Shown here piece after piece: positions 42,706 to 42,802 of a DNA stretch of 42,802 nt. Each line of letters begins with the position of its first letter. Within the stretch, counting starts at the first letter, position 1. The notes under the pieces were generated by a model. That model was not told the origin of the DNA, did no database searches, and saw only the letters and a list, made by a program, of their open reading frames with translations. Where the stretch lies: the NCBI RefSeq assembly GCF_003989135.1, contig NZ_RYZZ01000022.1, positions 1 to 42,802 of the forward strand. The letters are read 5' to 3'. A program made the translations under genes and the position numbers. Source of the stretch: Peribacillus cavernae. GTDB lineage: Bacteria > Bacillota > Bacilli > Bacillales > DSM-1321.

Positions 42706-42802
42706 TTCTTCGGAGAGTTTGATCCTGGCTCAGGACGAACGCTGGCGGCGTGCCTAATACATGCAAGTCGAGCGGATTTTCGGGAGCTTGCTCCTGAAAA
42801 TC
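42706..42802 (+). rRNA. rrs: 16S ribosomal RNA, 5' end (partial)
   Basis: The conserved 5' sequence GGAGAGTTTGATCCTGGCTC is followed by AGGACGAACGCTGGCGGCGT and the V1 helix (GGATTTTCGGGAGCTTGCTC). The gene runs off the window end. The exact mature 5' end is estimated by comparison with B. subtilis. Confidence 0.97.

Overview
The window reads as the chromosome of a low-GC, endospore-forming Bacillaceae bacterium. Evidence for this is an alpha/beta SASP gene with a SigG-type promoter, a GerW/YtfJ sporulation gene, RefaZ, EzrA, CcpA, a T-box in front of tyrS, and strong AGGAGG ribosome binding sites. Gene order follows the B. subtilis 'yt' region (aroA-ccpA ... acuC-acuA | acsA ... tyrS-rpsD-ytrP-ytsP-refaZ-hisJ-ezrA-nifZ-thiI-ssp-ytcI-ytcJ-nadK2-sppA-yteJ-ytfI-ytfJ-tpx-ytxK-ackA), with local insertions, deletions and decay.

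Layout. 1-4550 is an accessory, partly degraded region. It holds a coding remnant without a start, a VOC protein, a stand-alone ATP-dependent DNA ligase, a GC-rich patch encoding a 55-aa one-helix basic peptide, and the 3' part of a Tn3-family transposase followed by an intact 38-bp terminal inverted repeat. 4552-9380 holds an FtsA-like actin-fold ATPase with a long C-terminal tail, AroA (chorismate mutase-DAHP synthase) and CcpA. 9480-11180 holds an RsbR-type stressosome protein, a decayed serine resolvase and a small ORF with a SigB-like promoter. 11177-15080 is the acetate module acuC-(acuB remnant)-acuA divergent from acsA. 15163-20900 carries a class A PBP, the tyrosine T-box with tyrS, an unknown membrane protein, and rpsD, whose leader contains a palindromic repeat element. 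21473-29110 carries a GGDEF protein, a small basic protein, a cold-shock protein, an SDR, YtsP, RefaZ, HisJ and EzrA. 29268-42310 carries NifZ-ThiI, an SASP, a medium-chain acyl-CoA ligase, YtcJ, NadK2 (frameshifted at its end), SppA-YteJ, YtfI-YtfJ, Tpx, YtxK and AckA. The window ends in a ribosomal RNA operon with two tandem promoters and the first ~97 nt of 16S rRNA.

How the genes work together. Much of the region is overflow and acetate metabolism under carbon control: CcpA, AckA (acetate production), AcsA (acetate re-use, with a cre-like site at its start), AcuA/AcuC (acetylation switch on AcsA Lys549) and a second acyl-CoA ligase. Other themes are cell division (EzrA, RefaZ, FtsA-like), tRNA/sulfur chemistry (NifZ, ThiI, TyrS), redox protection (Tpx, YtsP) and envelope (PBP, SppA).

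I did not find a convincing undescribed multi-gene system. The best leads are local: the collapsed acuB that keeps its ATGA overlap with acuC, the end-of-gene frameshift in nadK2, the small GC-rich peptide locus, the repeat inside the rpsD leader, the beta-grasp-like tail of the FtsA paralogue, and the stressosome paralogue next to SigB-like promoters.
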